Assembly (NCBI RefSeq): GCF_002080435.1
Contig: NZ_CP020538.1
Span: 806,001 to 870,000 of the forward strand
Direction of reading: 5' to 3'
Source: Sphingobium herbicidovorans
GTDB taxonomy: Bacteria > Pseudomonadota > Alphaproteobacteria > Sphingomonadales > Sphingomonadaceae
Length of the DNA: 64,000 bases
Shown in pieces: positions 18,112-26,419 of this stretch. The translations under genes and the position numbers were made by a program. Below the pieces are notes generated by a model. That model saw only the letters and a program-made list of their open reading frames with translations, was not told the origin of the DNA and ran no database searches. The first letter of the stretch is position 1. Every line of letters starts with the position of its first letter.

Positions 18112-18585
18112 CGGAACGCTATCGGACAGCTGGCGCATGAATAGGTATAAGTCCCGATAGCCCATCACCGAGGCTCGTGGAAAACTGGCCAGAGAGGATC
18201 GAAGGATGGAGCGCGCAGTGCGAGGACCAGGCCTATCATCTGATCGCCATCCAGCCAGACGGCCGGGCAATGGTCGTCAGCCGAACCACGCCCTGAACAG
18301 CTGTCGCTGGAAGGTCGCTGCCCTGGCGGCGATGGCGCTGGCCCTCCTCGCCATGCTTTGGCATCTGGCGCGTTCCCAATGGTTCTGGGTGATGGTGAAC
18401 GCCATTTTGCAGGGTGAGCTAGGGCGGTGATGACCACGGTCATTCGGGGCCATGGCGGCGGCGGGCGCGAGCCTGATCGGGTAGGTAGCCCTAAGATGAA
18501 ATAGCCCCTGGCCGCGACAGCGAAGGCAGCCGGAGCCATTGCAATCCGTCGGGCGTTTGGCGCCGAGAACCGACGGGAGAGCGCC
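18112..18585. other. 474-base gap without a confident gene
   Basis: No known RNA or strong terminator is seen. One short open frame, 18206-18430 on the plus strand, would encode 74 aa with a single transmembrane helix ('VAALAAMALALLAMLWHLA'), preceded by GAGGATCGAAGG. Overlapping it, a GTG-started 39-codon frame ends at about 18296. Either could be a small gene, but neither has more than open frame and a purine-rich leader in its favour. The promoter of the DUF6766 gene should lie in the last 100 bases. Confidence 0.4.
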
Positions 18586-19242
18586 ATGCGCATGCTTCGA
18601 GACAATGGACTGACGATCGTCCTGATGCTGCTGTTCACCGGCACCATATTGGGGCAGTGGATCGCGGGCTGGCATGTCCAGGTGGAAGATGCGCAGCGTC
18701 ACGGCGAAACCGCACTTTCCCCCGCCGCCTATCTTTTCAGCCCCGAATTCCTCTCAAGCGTGTTCGAAAATTGGGAAAGCGAATTTCTCCAGATGTCGGC
18801 CTATGTCGTGCTGACGGCGGTCCTTATCCAGCGCGGTTCGGCTGAATCAAAGGATCCTGACAGTCCGCCCCGTGACGAAGATCTCGATCTTCAGGCGAGC
18901 AAGCCCGGCTCCCCGCGCATATTGCGTCGAGGGCCGCTGTGGCGAGCGCTTTATGCCCGCTCGTTGGGATTGGCGCTGGCCATCCTGTTCGTCTTATCCT
19001 TCGTGGTCCACTGGACGCAAAGCGCCCGCGCCGCGGCCCAAGAGGCGCTCACCCATGGCGAGCAGCCGCTCACCACATTCGCCTATCTGGGCGATCCGCA
19101 GCTGTGGTTCGAATCCTTCCAGAACTGGCAGAGCGAGTTTCTCTCGACAGCGGTGCTCGTGGTTCTGTCGATTTTCCTGCGGCAACGGGAGTCGCCAGAG
19201 TCGAAAGGGGTTGCGGCGCCCCATGCGCAGACCGGCCAATAA
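18586..19242 (+). CDS. DUF6766-type membrane protein with internal duplication
   Basis: Inner-membrane protein of 218 aa of unknown function, recognised as the DUF6766 type by 'ENWESEFLQMSAYVVLTAVL' and 'QRGSAESKDP'. It is built of two copies of one unit. The first has a helix 'GLTIVLMLLFTGTILGQWIA', then 'FLSSVFENWESEFLQ' and a helix. The second has 'LGLALAILFVLSFVVHWTQS', then 'WFESFQNWQSEFLS' and a helix. Four transmembrane segments are expected, with a charged loop ('DSPPRDEDLDLQASK') between the halves. It stands alone between gaps of 474 and 161 bases. Such proteins are frequent in sphingomonads; no role is known to me. Confidence 0.85.
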   Translation: MRMLRDNGLTIVLMLLFTGTILGQWIAGWHVQVEDAQRHGETALSPAAYLFSPEFLSSVFENWESEFLQMSAYVVLTAVLIQRGSAESKDPDSPPRDEDLDLQASKPGSPRILRRGPLWRALYARSLGLALAILFVLSFVVHWTQSARAAAQEALTHGEQPLTTFAYLGDPQLWFESFQNWQSEFLSTAVLVVLSIFLRQRESPESKGVAAPHAQTGQ

Positions 19243-19403
19243 TGCCGGGACGCATTGCAGTTGGGCGACAGGTCTTTGAAGCTTCAAACCCGTCAAGCCC
19301 CTGAAAACCACAATAGGCAGGCAGGACAGGCCATCGCGCGCTTGCGCTTCGCTGCCGCAGACGGCACATCAGCGTGATCGCCGATGAATGAGAGGATCCC
19401 CCG

Positions 19404-20216
19404 ATGAACCGTCTCGCGCGCACCTGCCTGCTGTTGACCACTATTGCCGTTCCTGCCCTGCCCCTCGCCGCGCAGCATGAGGGCCACATGATGCCGCAAA
19501 AGGCCGACCCGATAGCGGCCGCCGTTGCCGCACCAAGCCGGAGCGCCACCAACACGGCGCGCGACAAATATCGCCACCCGGCTGAAACACTGGCCTTTTT
19601 CGGCGTCACGCCGGACCAGACGGTTGCCGAATATAGCCCAGGTGGCGGCTGGTACACCGAGATTCTCGCCCCTCTGCTGCGCGAAAAGGGGACATTATAT
19701 GCGCTCCAGCCGTCGGGTCGCTATCTCGACGGCTACCGGAAGTTTCTTGCCACAAAACCGGACGTCTACGACAAGGTGAAGCTGGTTCCCTACCCGGAAC
19801 AGACAGGCGCGATCCCGGCTGGCAGCGTCGATACGCTGCTCACCTTCCGCAATGTGCATAATATGGTCATGGCAGGAACGGAGGCGGCGACCTTCAAGGC
19901 TTTTTACGACCTACTGAAGCCCGGCGGGACGCTGGGCATCGTCGATCACCGCCTGCCCGAAGGCCGGGATAGCGCGCTTGAAAAGAAAAGCGGCTATCTC
20001 AAGACCTCGACCGTTCGCGGACTGGCCGAGGCAGCGGGCTTTGAATATGTCGGCGCATCGGAAATCAACGCCAATCCGAGTGATACGGCGGACTGGCCCA
20101 AGGGCGTCTGGACGCTGCCCCCCACGCTCAGCAATGGCGATGCGGACAAGGCGAAATATCTCGCCATCGGCGAGAGCGACCGGATGACGCTGAAATTCAG
20201 GAAGCCGGCAGGATAG
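19404..20216 (+). CDS. Exported SAM-dependent methyltransferase-like protein (COG4798 type)
   Basis: A 270-aa protein with a signal peptide ('ARTCLLLTTIAVPALPLAAQ') followed by a class I methyltransferase fold. The segment 'TVAEYSPGGGWYTEILAPLL' is the SAM-binding loop, and 'LLKPGGTLGIVDHRL' the later motif. A histidine- and methionine-rich stretch 'HEGHMMPQK' directly after the cleavage site could bind metal. Export of a SAM enzyme is odd because SAM is cytoplasmic, but this family in sphingomonads and caulobacters commonly carries a signal peptide. The substrate is unknown. Upstream, GAGAGGATCCCCCG precedes the ATG. It stands alone. Confidence 0.8.
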   Translation: MNRLARTCLLLTTIAVPALPLAAQHEGHMMPQKADPIAAAVAAPSRSATNTARDKYRHPAETLAFFGVTPDQTVAEYSPGGGWYTEILAPLLREKGTLYALQPSGRYLDGYRKFLATKPDVYDKVKLVPYPEQTGAIPAGSVDTLLTFRNVHNMVMAGTEAATFKAFYDLLKPGGTLGIVDHRLPEGRDSALEKKSGYLKTSTVRGLAEAAGFEYVGASEINANPSDTADWPKGVWTLPPTLSNGDADKAKYLAIGESDRMTLKFRKPAG

Positions 20217-20362
20217 CGTAAGGATATTGTCGGCCTGTGAGCGGCTTCATCCCAGCCGCTCGACCATCTGCCTTCCGATGGCCGACATGGCCAGAGTGAT
20301 TTTGGCCTTTCCATTTTGAGTCCGAAACCGATAGGCGCCATTGGTCAGCCAGGAGTTGCCCC

Positions 20363-20620
20363 ATGACCGACCATCCCACCTCCGCCATCCCCTGGGATCA
20401 GCCCGCCACCCTGATCGACCTTGAAGGGCGGGCTCCCCTCATCGGAACCATCCGTGACTGCGCCCAGCATTTCGCGATATTCAAGCCCCATGCGCGCGAA
20501 CAGGCCCGCGTCCTCCTGACCCAGCCGGTCCATCGGGCAGGCCGGAAGACCCGCACCTGGATTCTGGAGCCTTTCGAAATTGAACAGTTAGCGGATCGGC
20601 TGCGCGCGGAAACACACTGA
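20363..20620 (+). CDS. Hypothetical small protein
   Basis: An 85-aa reading frame with codon use like its neighbours and no membrane segment or signal. I do not recognise a family. Its middle ('GRAPLIGTIRDCAQHFAIFK') and end ('WILEPFEIEQLADRLRAETH') look like a small alpha/beta protein. It lies between the methyltransferase-like gene and the convergent TetR gene; the ribosome site before 20363 is weak (CAGGAGTTGCCCC, about 12 bases upstream). It is probably a real gene because nothing else fills this space and the frame is unbroken. Confidence 0.55.
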   Translation: MTDHPTSAIPWDQPATLIDLEGRAPLIGTIRDCAQHFAIFKPHAREQARVLLTQPVHRAGRKTRTWILEPFEIEQLADRLRAETH

Positions 20621-20671
20621 TCTGACGGGCCGGGCCGGCGACTGCACCTGCGCCTGCGCCGGAAAAATGCT

Positions 20672-21301
20672 TTACTCCGGCGCCACCGCCGCTTTTGCCA
20701 GCCGATGCATCATCGCGCGGAATTCGGCCAGTTGCTGCGGATTGGCGGGATCATAGGACCGGCCGGGTCCCAGCTGACGCCCGTTGCAGACATAGTGCAA
20801 CGCCCCAGCCGCGACCGTATTGAGCAACACCATCGCAGACACCTGCCCGAACTGTCCACTGGCGACGCCCGCTGTCACGACGTCCTCGATGTCCCGCAGC
20901 GCGGTTTCGGAAAAACGCACCGGATTGTCGCCATGGGTCGCTGAATCCGCGATCAACCGCTGGATGATTCGTGCGGCGGTCGGACGCCCGACCAGAAAGT
21001 CGAGCCAGGCATCCAGCAGCGCGAGAAGGCGGGCCATGGGGTCCCCCACCCCTTCGGTGCGATTGAGAACGAACGCATGCATGGACGCGAAGATGTCCGC
21101 CTCCACCTCTTCATAAAGCTGCTGCTTTCCCGGAAAATAATAGATGATCGACGGCCGCCTGATGCCGACCGCGTCCGCGACATGGTCCAGCCGCGCAGCC
21201 GCATAGCCTATGTCCGCGAAAATCCGTTCCGCCTCGTCCAATATCTGGCGCCGGGTCGCGTCACCGCGCGGCTGGCGAGTGGTCGGTTTAATGGCGGTCA
21301 T
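20672..21301 (-). CDS. TetR-family transcriptional regulator
   Basis: Repressor of 209 aa. The N-terminal helix-turn-helix is clear ('ATRRQILDEAERIFADIGYA', 'LDHVADAVGIRRPSIIYYFP'), followed by an all-helical ligand-binding domain with 'LLALLDAWLDFLVGRPTAA'. It is divergent from the TonB-receptor gene at 21442, with a 140-base gap holding a TetR-like palindrome (21354-21367). It probably represses that receptor and perhaps the SDR and phosphatase genes beyond, releasing them when the imported compound or a metabolite binds. Confidence 0.9.
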   Translation of the reverse strand: MTAIKPTTRQPRGDATRRQILDEAERIFADIGYAAARLDHVADAVGIRRPSIIYYFPGKQQLYEEVEADIFASMHAFVLNRTEGVGDPMARLLALLDAWLDFLVGRPTAARIIQRLIADSATHGDNPVRFSETALRDIEDVVTAGVASGQFGQVSAMVLLNTVAAGALHYVCNGRQLGPGRSYDPANPQQLAEFRAMMHRLAKAAVAPE

Positions 21302-21353
21302 GCACAGTCCTTATGCCTCCCCATCCCCTCCATGCAAGACGAGGGTTGAAATT

Positions 21354-21367
21354 CTACTGACTAGTAG
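21354..21367. promoter_or_regulatory. Probable TetR operator
   Basis: CTACT-GACT-AGTAG is a 5-bp inverted repeat, extended by TTGAAATT and GTAGATT flanks, in the gap between the divergent TetR and TonB-receptor genes. Sites of the form TACTNACTNGTA are typical for this regulator family. It lies 74 bases before the receptor ATG and 53 bases from the regulator ATG, so it could serve both promoters. Confidence 0.6.
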
Positions 21368-21441
21368 GTAGATTCGTATCACGCCTGAAGAGAGATGGAC
21401 CGCCCAGCGGCCGCCCAGGCGCCAATTTCTCGGGAGGATAT

Positions 21442-23601
21442 ATGCCGAATCACATCGCCGCCGGTTCCATTGCAATCCTGTTGATGAGCAGCAGCGCCCT
21501 GCCCGCGCTGGCGCAGGACCAGTCCGGCGCCGCAATCGAGGAAATCGTCGTCACCGCCCAGAAGCGCGAGGAATCGCTTCAGGACACCCCCATTTCCATT
21601 GCTGCCTTCAGCGCGAGGGATCTGGAGAACAAGGGCATCAACGGCCTGACCGACCTGCGCGCGCAGGTGCCCAACCTTCAACTGACGCCCTTTCCCAACA
21701 ATGCCGCGACGACGCAGATCTTCATGCGCGGCGTGGGATTGGCGGACGATCAGATCACCCAGGATGGCGGCGTCGCGGTCTATATGGACGGCGTCTATGT
21801 AGCGCGCAGCCAGGGCCTGGCCATGGAGGTCGCCGATCTCGACCGGATAGAGGTTCCGCGCGGGCCGCAGGGCACGCTTTACGGACGCAACGCAACCGGC
21901 GGCGCGATCAATTTCATCACCCGCAAGCCTGATCTGGGCGATTTCGGTTTCAAGGGGCAGGTGACGCTGGGCAACTACGATAACCGGCGTTTCAAGGCGG
22001 CGGTCAACATCCCGATCGGCCAGACGATCGCGGCTCGCCTTTCCTATGTGAACCAGCAGCAGAACGGCTTCATACGCAACCCCGGCACCGGCGTCAGACG
22101 CTGGGGCGACAAGGACCGGCAGGCGATGCGCGCCGATGTGCTGTGGCAACCTTCGGACCGGCTCAACCTGCGCTACAGCTATGACCGTACGGAGATTGGC
22201 GACACGCCCACCTATGTCGCCGTGTCCCCGCTCTTTCCCCTGACGGTCGATCGTCCAAAGGCAGGCAGTCCGCTGGTGCGCGATGTGGTCCCGAATGACA
22301 TCACCGCTGAAGGGCACAGCCTGACCGCCGAATGGGAAGCGAGCGAGACGATGACGATCCGCTCGATTACCGGCTATCGCACGCTCGACAACTTCCAGAA
22401 CCAGGACTATCTGACCGGCGTTTTCGGCCCCTTTCCACTGCAAAAGAACAACAGCCGCGCGAAGCAGGACCAGTGGAGCGAGGAACTGCAACTGGTCGGA
22501 GATGCGCTGGACGGCGGGCTGCAATATGTGGCTGGATTCTATTATTTCTCCGAAAGCGGCGACAATTTCAGCAACAGCTATAGTCCGCCGACTTTGACGC
22601 GCAGCTTTACAACCGCGACGATCGACAACCGTTCCTATGCGCTGTTCGGCCAGGCGACGTTCACGCCGCAATGGCTTGACCGGCGGCTGCACCTGACCGT
22701 CGGCCTGCGCCAGAGCTGGGACAAGCGCGAGGCGACGCTTTTCCGCCAAATCCAGGTCGATGGCGGTCCGGTCATGACCGTTCCGGGGGTTGGCGACGGC
22801 AGCCGCACCTTCAAGGATTTCAGCCCCAGCTTCGTCGTCGCCTTCGACGCGGCGCGGGACGTCAATATTTATGCCAAGGCCGTGAAGGGATATAAAAGCG
22901 GCGGCTTCAATATCCGCGCCAGTTCCATCGCGCGCTTCGACGAAGGCTTCGGGCCGGAAACGCTCTGGTCCTATGAGGCGGGGATCAAGAGCCAGTGGCT
23001 CGACAACCGGCTGCGCTTCAATGCAGCGGGGTTCATTTCCCGATATTCCGATATTCAGGTCAATGTTCAGTCCGACCCGACCAATATCCGCCTGACCGAT
23101 TTGCTGAACGCCGGACGGGCCACGGTGAAGGGCGTAGAGATGGACCTGACGCTCGCGCCGGTGCGCGACCTGCGGCTTTCGGTCAATTACGGCTATCTGC
23201 TGGCACGCTACAAAGAGATCATTGATGTGACAGGGGCCAATATTGCCGCCAATTACCGTTTTACCAACGCACCCAGGCATACGCTGGCCTTCGACCTGAC
23301 CTATGACCTGCCAAGACTGCCGGTCGGTCGCCTTAGCGCCAATCTCAACTATACGGCGCAAAGTGACAAATACACCAATGCCACCGTCACGAGCGGCAAA
23401 TATATCATCGGCGACTATGGACTGATCAACGCGCGCCTGACGCTGAGCGAGATTCCGGGCGTGAAGGGCGTACGGGCGAGCCTGTGGGGTCGCAATCTCA
23501 CCGACCAGAATTATTACATCATGCAGTTCAATGTCGGACGCCCCGGCGCCCTGTTCGGAGAGCCACGCACCTATGGCATCGACCTCAACGTCGAGCTTTA
23601 A
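21442..23601 (+). CDS. TonB-dependent receptor
   Basis: Outer-membrane active transporter of 719 aa. A signal peptide ends near 'SALPALAQD', then a TonB box ('EEIVVTAQKREESLQD'), a plug domain ('VAVYMDGVYVARSQG', 'RIEVPRGPQGTLYGRNATGG') and a beta barrel of about 560 residues ending in 'RTYGIDLNVEL'. It is a typical sphingomonad receptor of the group used for organic substrates rather than siderophores, but the ligand cannot be read from sequence. A 140-base region with a TetR-type palindrome separates it from the divergent TetR gene. The SDR and phosphatase genes follow on the same strand after 88 bases and may belong to the same unit. Confidence 0.95.
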   Translation: MPNHIAAGSIAILLMSSSALPALAQDQSGAAIEEIVVTAQKREESLQDTPISIAAFSARDLENKGINGLTDLRAQVPNLQLTPFPNNAATTQIFMRGVGLADDQITQDGGVAVYMDGVYVARSQGLAMEVADLDRIEVPRGPQGTLYGRNATGGAINFITRKPDLGDFGFKGQVTLGNYDNRRFKAAVNIPIGQTIAARLSYVNQQQNGFIRNPGTGVRRWGDKDRQAMRADVLWQPSDRLNLRYSYDRTEIGDTPTYVAVSPLFPLTVDRPKAGSPLVRDVVPNDITAEGHSLTAEWEASETMTIRSITGYRTLDNFQNQDYLTGVFGPFPLQKNNSRAKQDQWSEELQLVGDALDGGLQYVAGFYYFSESGDNFSNSYSPPTLTRSFTTATIDNRSYALFGQATFTPQWLDRRLHLTVGLRQSWDKREATLFRQIQVDGGPVMTVPGVGDGSRTFKDFSPSFVVAFDAARDVNIYAKAVKGYKSGGFNIRASSIARFDEGFGPETLWSYEAGIKSQWLDNRLRFNAAGFISRYSDIQVNVQSDPTNIRLTDLLNAGRATVKGVEMDLTLAPVRDLRLSVNYGYLLARYKEIIDVTGANIAANYRFTNAPRHTLAFDLTYDLPRLPVGRLSANLNYTAQSDKYTNATVTSGKYIIGDYGLINARLTLSEIPGVKGVRASLWGRNLTDQNYYIMQFNVGRPGALFGEPRTYGIDLNVEL

Positions 23602-23689
23602 ATTGGGTGGAGGCGTTATGAACCAGCCTCCACAAGCGTCCAAAGCCTGACACTGCCTCTTTGCCTCTTACCGAATGAAAGGTTGCTCC

Positions 23690-24454
23690 ATGTCCCTCGC
23701 AACTCCTTCGACGCCCGTCATCATCACCGGGGGCGCGTCCGGCATCGGCCTCGCCTCTGCCGAGGCGCTTGCCGAGATTGGCCGTCCCGTCGCCCTATGG
23801 GATATTGACGGCGCCAAAGCCGCCAATGCCGCGCAGGCCATCACCGCCCGGTTCGGCACCCCGGCCACGGGCATAGCCATCGACTTGCGCGACCTTGACG
23901 CGATCGAACCGGCGCTTGCAGCAACGCGGAAGGCGATCGGCGCACCGGGCGGGCTGGTCCACGCAGCCGGCATCGTCGATACAGACTCTCTTGATGGCAT
24001 GACGGTGGAAAGCTGGGACAGCGGCATTGCCATTCATCTGCGCGCGCTGGCTTTCGTCACCCAGGCGGTTCGCGCCGATCTGGCCGCCTGTTCCGGTTCC
24101 GCGATCGTCGCAATCGCCTCAATCAACGCCACCCTCGGCAACGCGGTCAACCCCATCTACAGCGCGGCCAAGGGCGGCATTTTGTCGCTCGTCCGCTCGC
24201 TGGCCGATCGGCTCGCCATGGACGGCATCCGCATCAATTCGGTATCGCCCGGCCAGATCATGACGCCAATGATGCAGCCCTCTGTCGATGCGCTGCCCGA
24301 CGGCTATTTCGAAAAGCGTATCCTGCTGGGCCGCTTGGGCGAAGCCGGGGAGGTCGGCCGCGTCGTGCGCTTCCTTCTTTCCGATGAGGCAAGCTATATC
24401 ACCGCATCGGAGATTGTCGTCGATGGTGGCAACATCTCCTCCCAACGTGGATGA
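23690..24454 (+). CDS. SDR-family NAD(P)-dependent oxidoreductase
   Basis: Cytoplasmic short-chain dehydrogenase of 254 aa. The nucleotide-binding loop is 'ITGGASGIGLASAEALAEIG'; the catalytic Ser-Tyr-Lys set lies in 'SIVAIASINATLGNAVNPIY' (partly 'AIASINATLG') and 'YSAAKGG'. The tail 'YITASEIVVDGGN' is typical of the classical family. A GAAAGG site favours the ATG at 23690 over the one at 23675. It sits between the TonB-receptor and an exported phosphatase gene, with the latter's ATG seven bases past its stop. It probably oxidises an alcohol derived from the imported compound. Confidence 0.9.
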   Translation: MSLATPSTPVIITGGASGIGLASAEALAEIGRPVALWDIDGAKAANAAQAITARFGTPATGIAIDLRDLDAIEPALAATRKAIGAPGGLVHAAGIVDTDSLDGMTVESWDSGIAIHLRALAFVTQAVRADLAACSGSAIVAIASINATLGNAVNPIYSAAKGGILSLVRSLADRLAMDGIRINSVSPGQIMTPMMQPSVDALPDGYFEKRILLGRLGEAGEVGRVVRFLLSDEASYITASEIVVDGGNISSQRG

Positions 24455-24461
24455 GGACAGG

Positions 24462-25559
24462 ATGACGACGCTTTTGCTCGACCGCCGCCAGTTCGTTTCC
24501 AGCGCGCTGCTGGCGACTCTCGCCGGGTGCGCGACGCCCGCCCGGCTGGCGCGCAGTTCCTCCATTCCTTTCGTCGCAGCAAGCGCGGCCAAGGTTGGAG
24601 CGGATTACCGGATCGAGTGGGATGCACCGGGCGTTCGCCAAGTCGCCATTCATGTCGGGGAAACGCCATCCCCCGTCATGACAGGACGCCCCGCCGCGCG
24701 GGGCGCGGGAAGCGGCAGCACTTCCATCAGCGGCCTTGCCCCGGATCGACGCCTTTATTTCACGTTGGTTCCCGATCAGGGCGCGCCATTGGTCATCGCC
24801 GACCGCGCGCTGCATCTGCCGAGCATAGCCAATCTGCGCGACATTGGCGGCTATCGCACGACAGATGGCCGTTGGGTGAAGATGGGCTTGCTATATCGGT
24901 CGGACCAGCTCGACCGTGTGAAGGATGCGGACCTGGCTGCAATGGAACGGCTGGACCTGCGCACCGTCGTCGACCTGCGCACGCAGAGCGAACGCGCGCG
25001 CGAACCGGACCGCTTGCCCAGGGGAAGCCAGCCGCTGGTCCTGGACGTCGCAGCGGACGGCGATGGCTCGCTGGGCGGCGACATGCGCAAGGCGATGCAC
25101 GCCATCGCGGCCGGCGAGGGCGCAGCGTTGCTGACCGCGGCCAACCGCGACTTCGTCTCGCTGGGCAGTGCGCGGCGATCCTATGCGGCGTTGCTCGACC
25201 GGCTGAGGGGGGCGCCACTGCTCTACCACTGCACCGCGGGCAAGGACCGGACCGGCTGGGCGTCGGCAGTGATACTGACCGTGTTGGGCGTGCCGCGCGA
25301 AACAGTCATGGCCGATTATCTGGCGAGCAACGTCTTTCTGGAACGGAAAAATGCCGCGACGCTTGAAGCATTGGCGCAATCGCAAAGCCCCATCGCGCCT
25401 TCCAACCTCATGCCGGTGCTGACCGTTCGGGCGGATTACCTGAATGCCGCGTTCGATGAGGTGGAGAAGCGCTATGGTTCCTTTGATGGCTATATACGCA
25501 ACGGCCTTGGCTTGAGCGAGGACGACGTAGAAACCCTGCGGGCGCTGTATCTTCAGTAA
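24462..25559 (+). CDS. Exported tyrosine-protein phosphatase family protein
   Basis: A 365-aa member of the Y_phosphatase3 (PtpB-like) group. The leader 'DRRQFVSSALLATLAGC' has a twin arginine and ends in a cysteine, so it may be a Tat-exported lipoprotein. A fibronectin-like domain follows ('YRIEWDAPGVRQVAIHVGE'), then the phosphatase domain from about residue 125 with 'NLRDIGGYRTTDGRWVKMG', 'LYRSDQLDR', and the catalytic P-loop 'YHCTAGKDRTGWAS' (Cys and Arg of CX5R present). It starts seven bases after the SDR stop with a GAGGACAGG site. Its place behind a TonB receptor suggests removal of phosphate from an imported compound rather than from a protein. A terminator follows. Confidence 0.87.
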   Translation: MTTLLLDRRQFVSSALLATLAGCATPARLARSSSIPFVAASAAKVGADYRIEWDAPGVRQVAIHVGETPSPVMTGRPAARGAGSGSTSISGLAPDRRLYFTLVPDQGAPLVIADRALHLPSIANLRDIGGYRTTDGRWVKMGLLYRSDQLDRVKDADLAAMERLDLRTVVDLRTQSERAREPDRLPRGSQPLVLDVAADGDGSLGGDMRKAMHAIAAGEGAALLTAANRDFVSLGSARRSYAALLDRLRGAPLLYHCTAGKDRTGWASAVILTVLGVPRETVMADYLASNVFLERKNAATLEALAQSQSPIAPSNLMPVLTVRADYLNAAFDEVEKRYGSFDGYIRNGLGLSEDDVETLRALYLQ

Positions 25560-25562
25560 TGC

Positions 25563-25588
25563 GGCCCTCGCCGGGATGGGCCTTTTTG
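25563..25588 (+). terminator. Intrinsic terminator after the phosphatase gene
   Basis: GGCCC (25563-25567) pairs with GGGCC (25578-25582), followed directly by TTTTTGG. It lies four bases past the phosphatase stop, in the 63-base gap before the convergent thioesterase gene. Confidence 0.7.
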
Positions 25589-25622
25589 GTCAAATCCGCA
25601 GGACGCGCCATTTATGAGTTCC

Positions 25623-25994
25623 TTAGTCCAACAACAGATGCATTCTTCCCATGGCAATCGGCTTTTCCCGATCCGTCTGCCAACAAACGGCATCTGCGTT
25701 CACAACTCGGCGTCCCACGCGGACCAGCCGGGCCTGCGCGTAGCTATCGATCATCAGCCCGCCGCGCAGGAAATCGAACGCCATATTGATCGGTTTGGGC
25801 CAAGGCTCACCACGATCTTGCGCGACTGCTTCAAGGCAGGCGAGTTCCAGAAGGCTGGCGATGGCGCCGCCATAGAGAAAATCCGACCGTCCTTCGAGTT
25901 CGGGCGCAGCGGGCATCATCAACATTGTACCACCATTATCCGTGGTTATGCTGCGGATGCCCAGCATCTGTGCGTAGGGCGTACGGACGATCAT
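25623..25994 (-). CDS. PaaI-type hotdog thioesterase
   Basis: Probable acyl-CoA thioesterase of 123 aa. The hotdog fold is indicated by 'GRSDFLYGGAIASLLELACL' (the central helix with the catalytic acidic residue) and 'PINMAFDFLRGGLMIDSYAQ'. It is the last gene of a leftward operon with two acyl-CoA dehydrogenases and a second thioesterase. Its start overlaps the stop of that second thioesterase by four bases, and the two may form a heteromer. The likely role is release of CoA from an intermediate or product of the pathway. The exact acyl group is unknown. Confidence 0.85.
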   Translation of the reverse strand: MIVRTPYAQMLGIRSITTDNGGTMLMMPAAPELEGRSDFLYGGAIASLLELACLEAVAQDRGEPWPKPINMAFDFLRGGLMIDSYAQARLVRVGRRVVNADAVCWQTDREKPIAMGRMHLLLD

Positions 25995-26416
25995 GACTCA
26001 TCCGTGAAGAAAAAGCTGGCGGTCGCGGTGGCGATTGGGCTTTCGGGATCACCGTCATGGACATCGCAACAGGTGAAAGCGACCTTGCGGGTCACATGGT
26101 GACACCGCGCCCGCGCGTGCAACGCCCGCCCCGCCGTAGCTGGCCGCAGATAATTGATATGCAGGTCAAGGGTCGCCATGGCCCGCCATTGGCGCGTGCG
26201 CGCTATCACCGCAGCGCCCGTCGCCGCATCGACAAGCGAAATGATCGGCCCGGAAGATACCAGACCCGCGTCTGCATCCATCAAAAATCCCGAGGCGAAG
26301 GGACAGGCCAGTTCCGCCCAGTCGGGACCCTTGTCTACCGTGTAGATGCCCAGGAAAGCATGATGCCCCCGCGGCGGCAGGCTTTTCAAACGCTCAAAGG
26401 CATCGTCCTCGTTCAC
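25991..26416 (-). CDS. PaaI-type hotdog thioesterase
   Basis: A 141-aa hotdog-fold protein, only distantly like its downstream neighbour. Characteristic stretches are 'LVSSGPIISLVDAATGAAVI' and 'ATLDLHINYLRPATAGRALH'. It follows the acyl-CoA dehydrogenase stop by three bases and overlaps the next thioesterase gene by four. Two tandem thioesterases at the end of an acyl-CoA dehydrogenase operon are unusual enough to suggest a paired enzyme or two successive CoA-ester hydrolyses. Confidence 0.85.
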   Translation of the reverse strand: MNEDDAFERLKSLPPRGHHAFLGIYTVDKGPDWAELACPFASGFLMDADAGLVSSGPIISLVDAATGAAVIARTRQWRAMATLDLHINYLRPATAGRALHARARCHHVTRKVAFTCCDVHDGDPESPIATATASFFFTDES

Positions 26417-26419
26417 AGG

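Noticed and set aside
21379-23643. A 754-codon open frame on the minus strand
   Set aside because: It lies wholly opposite the TonB-receptor gene, has no family motif, and arises from the high-GC third-position bias of that gene.
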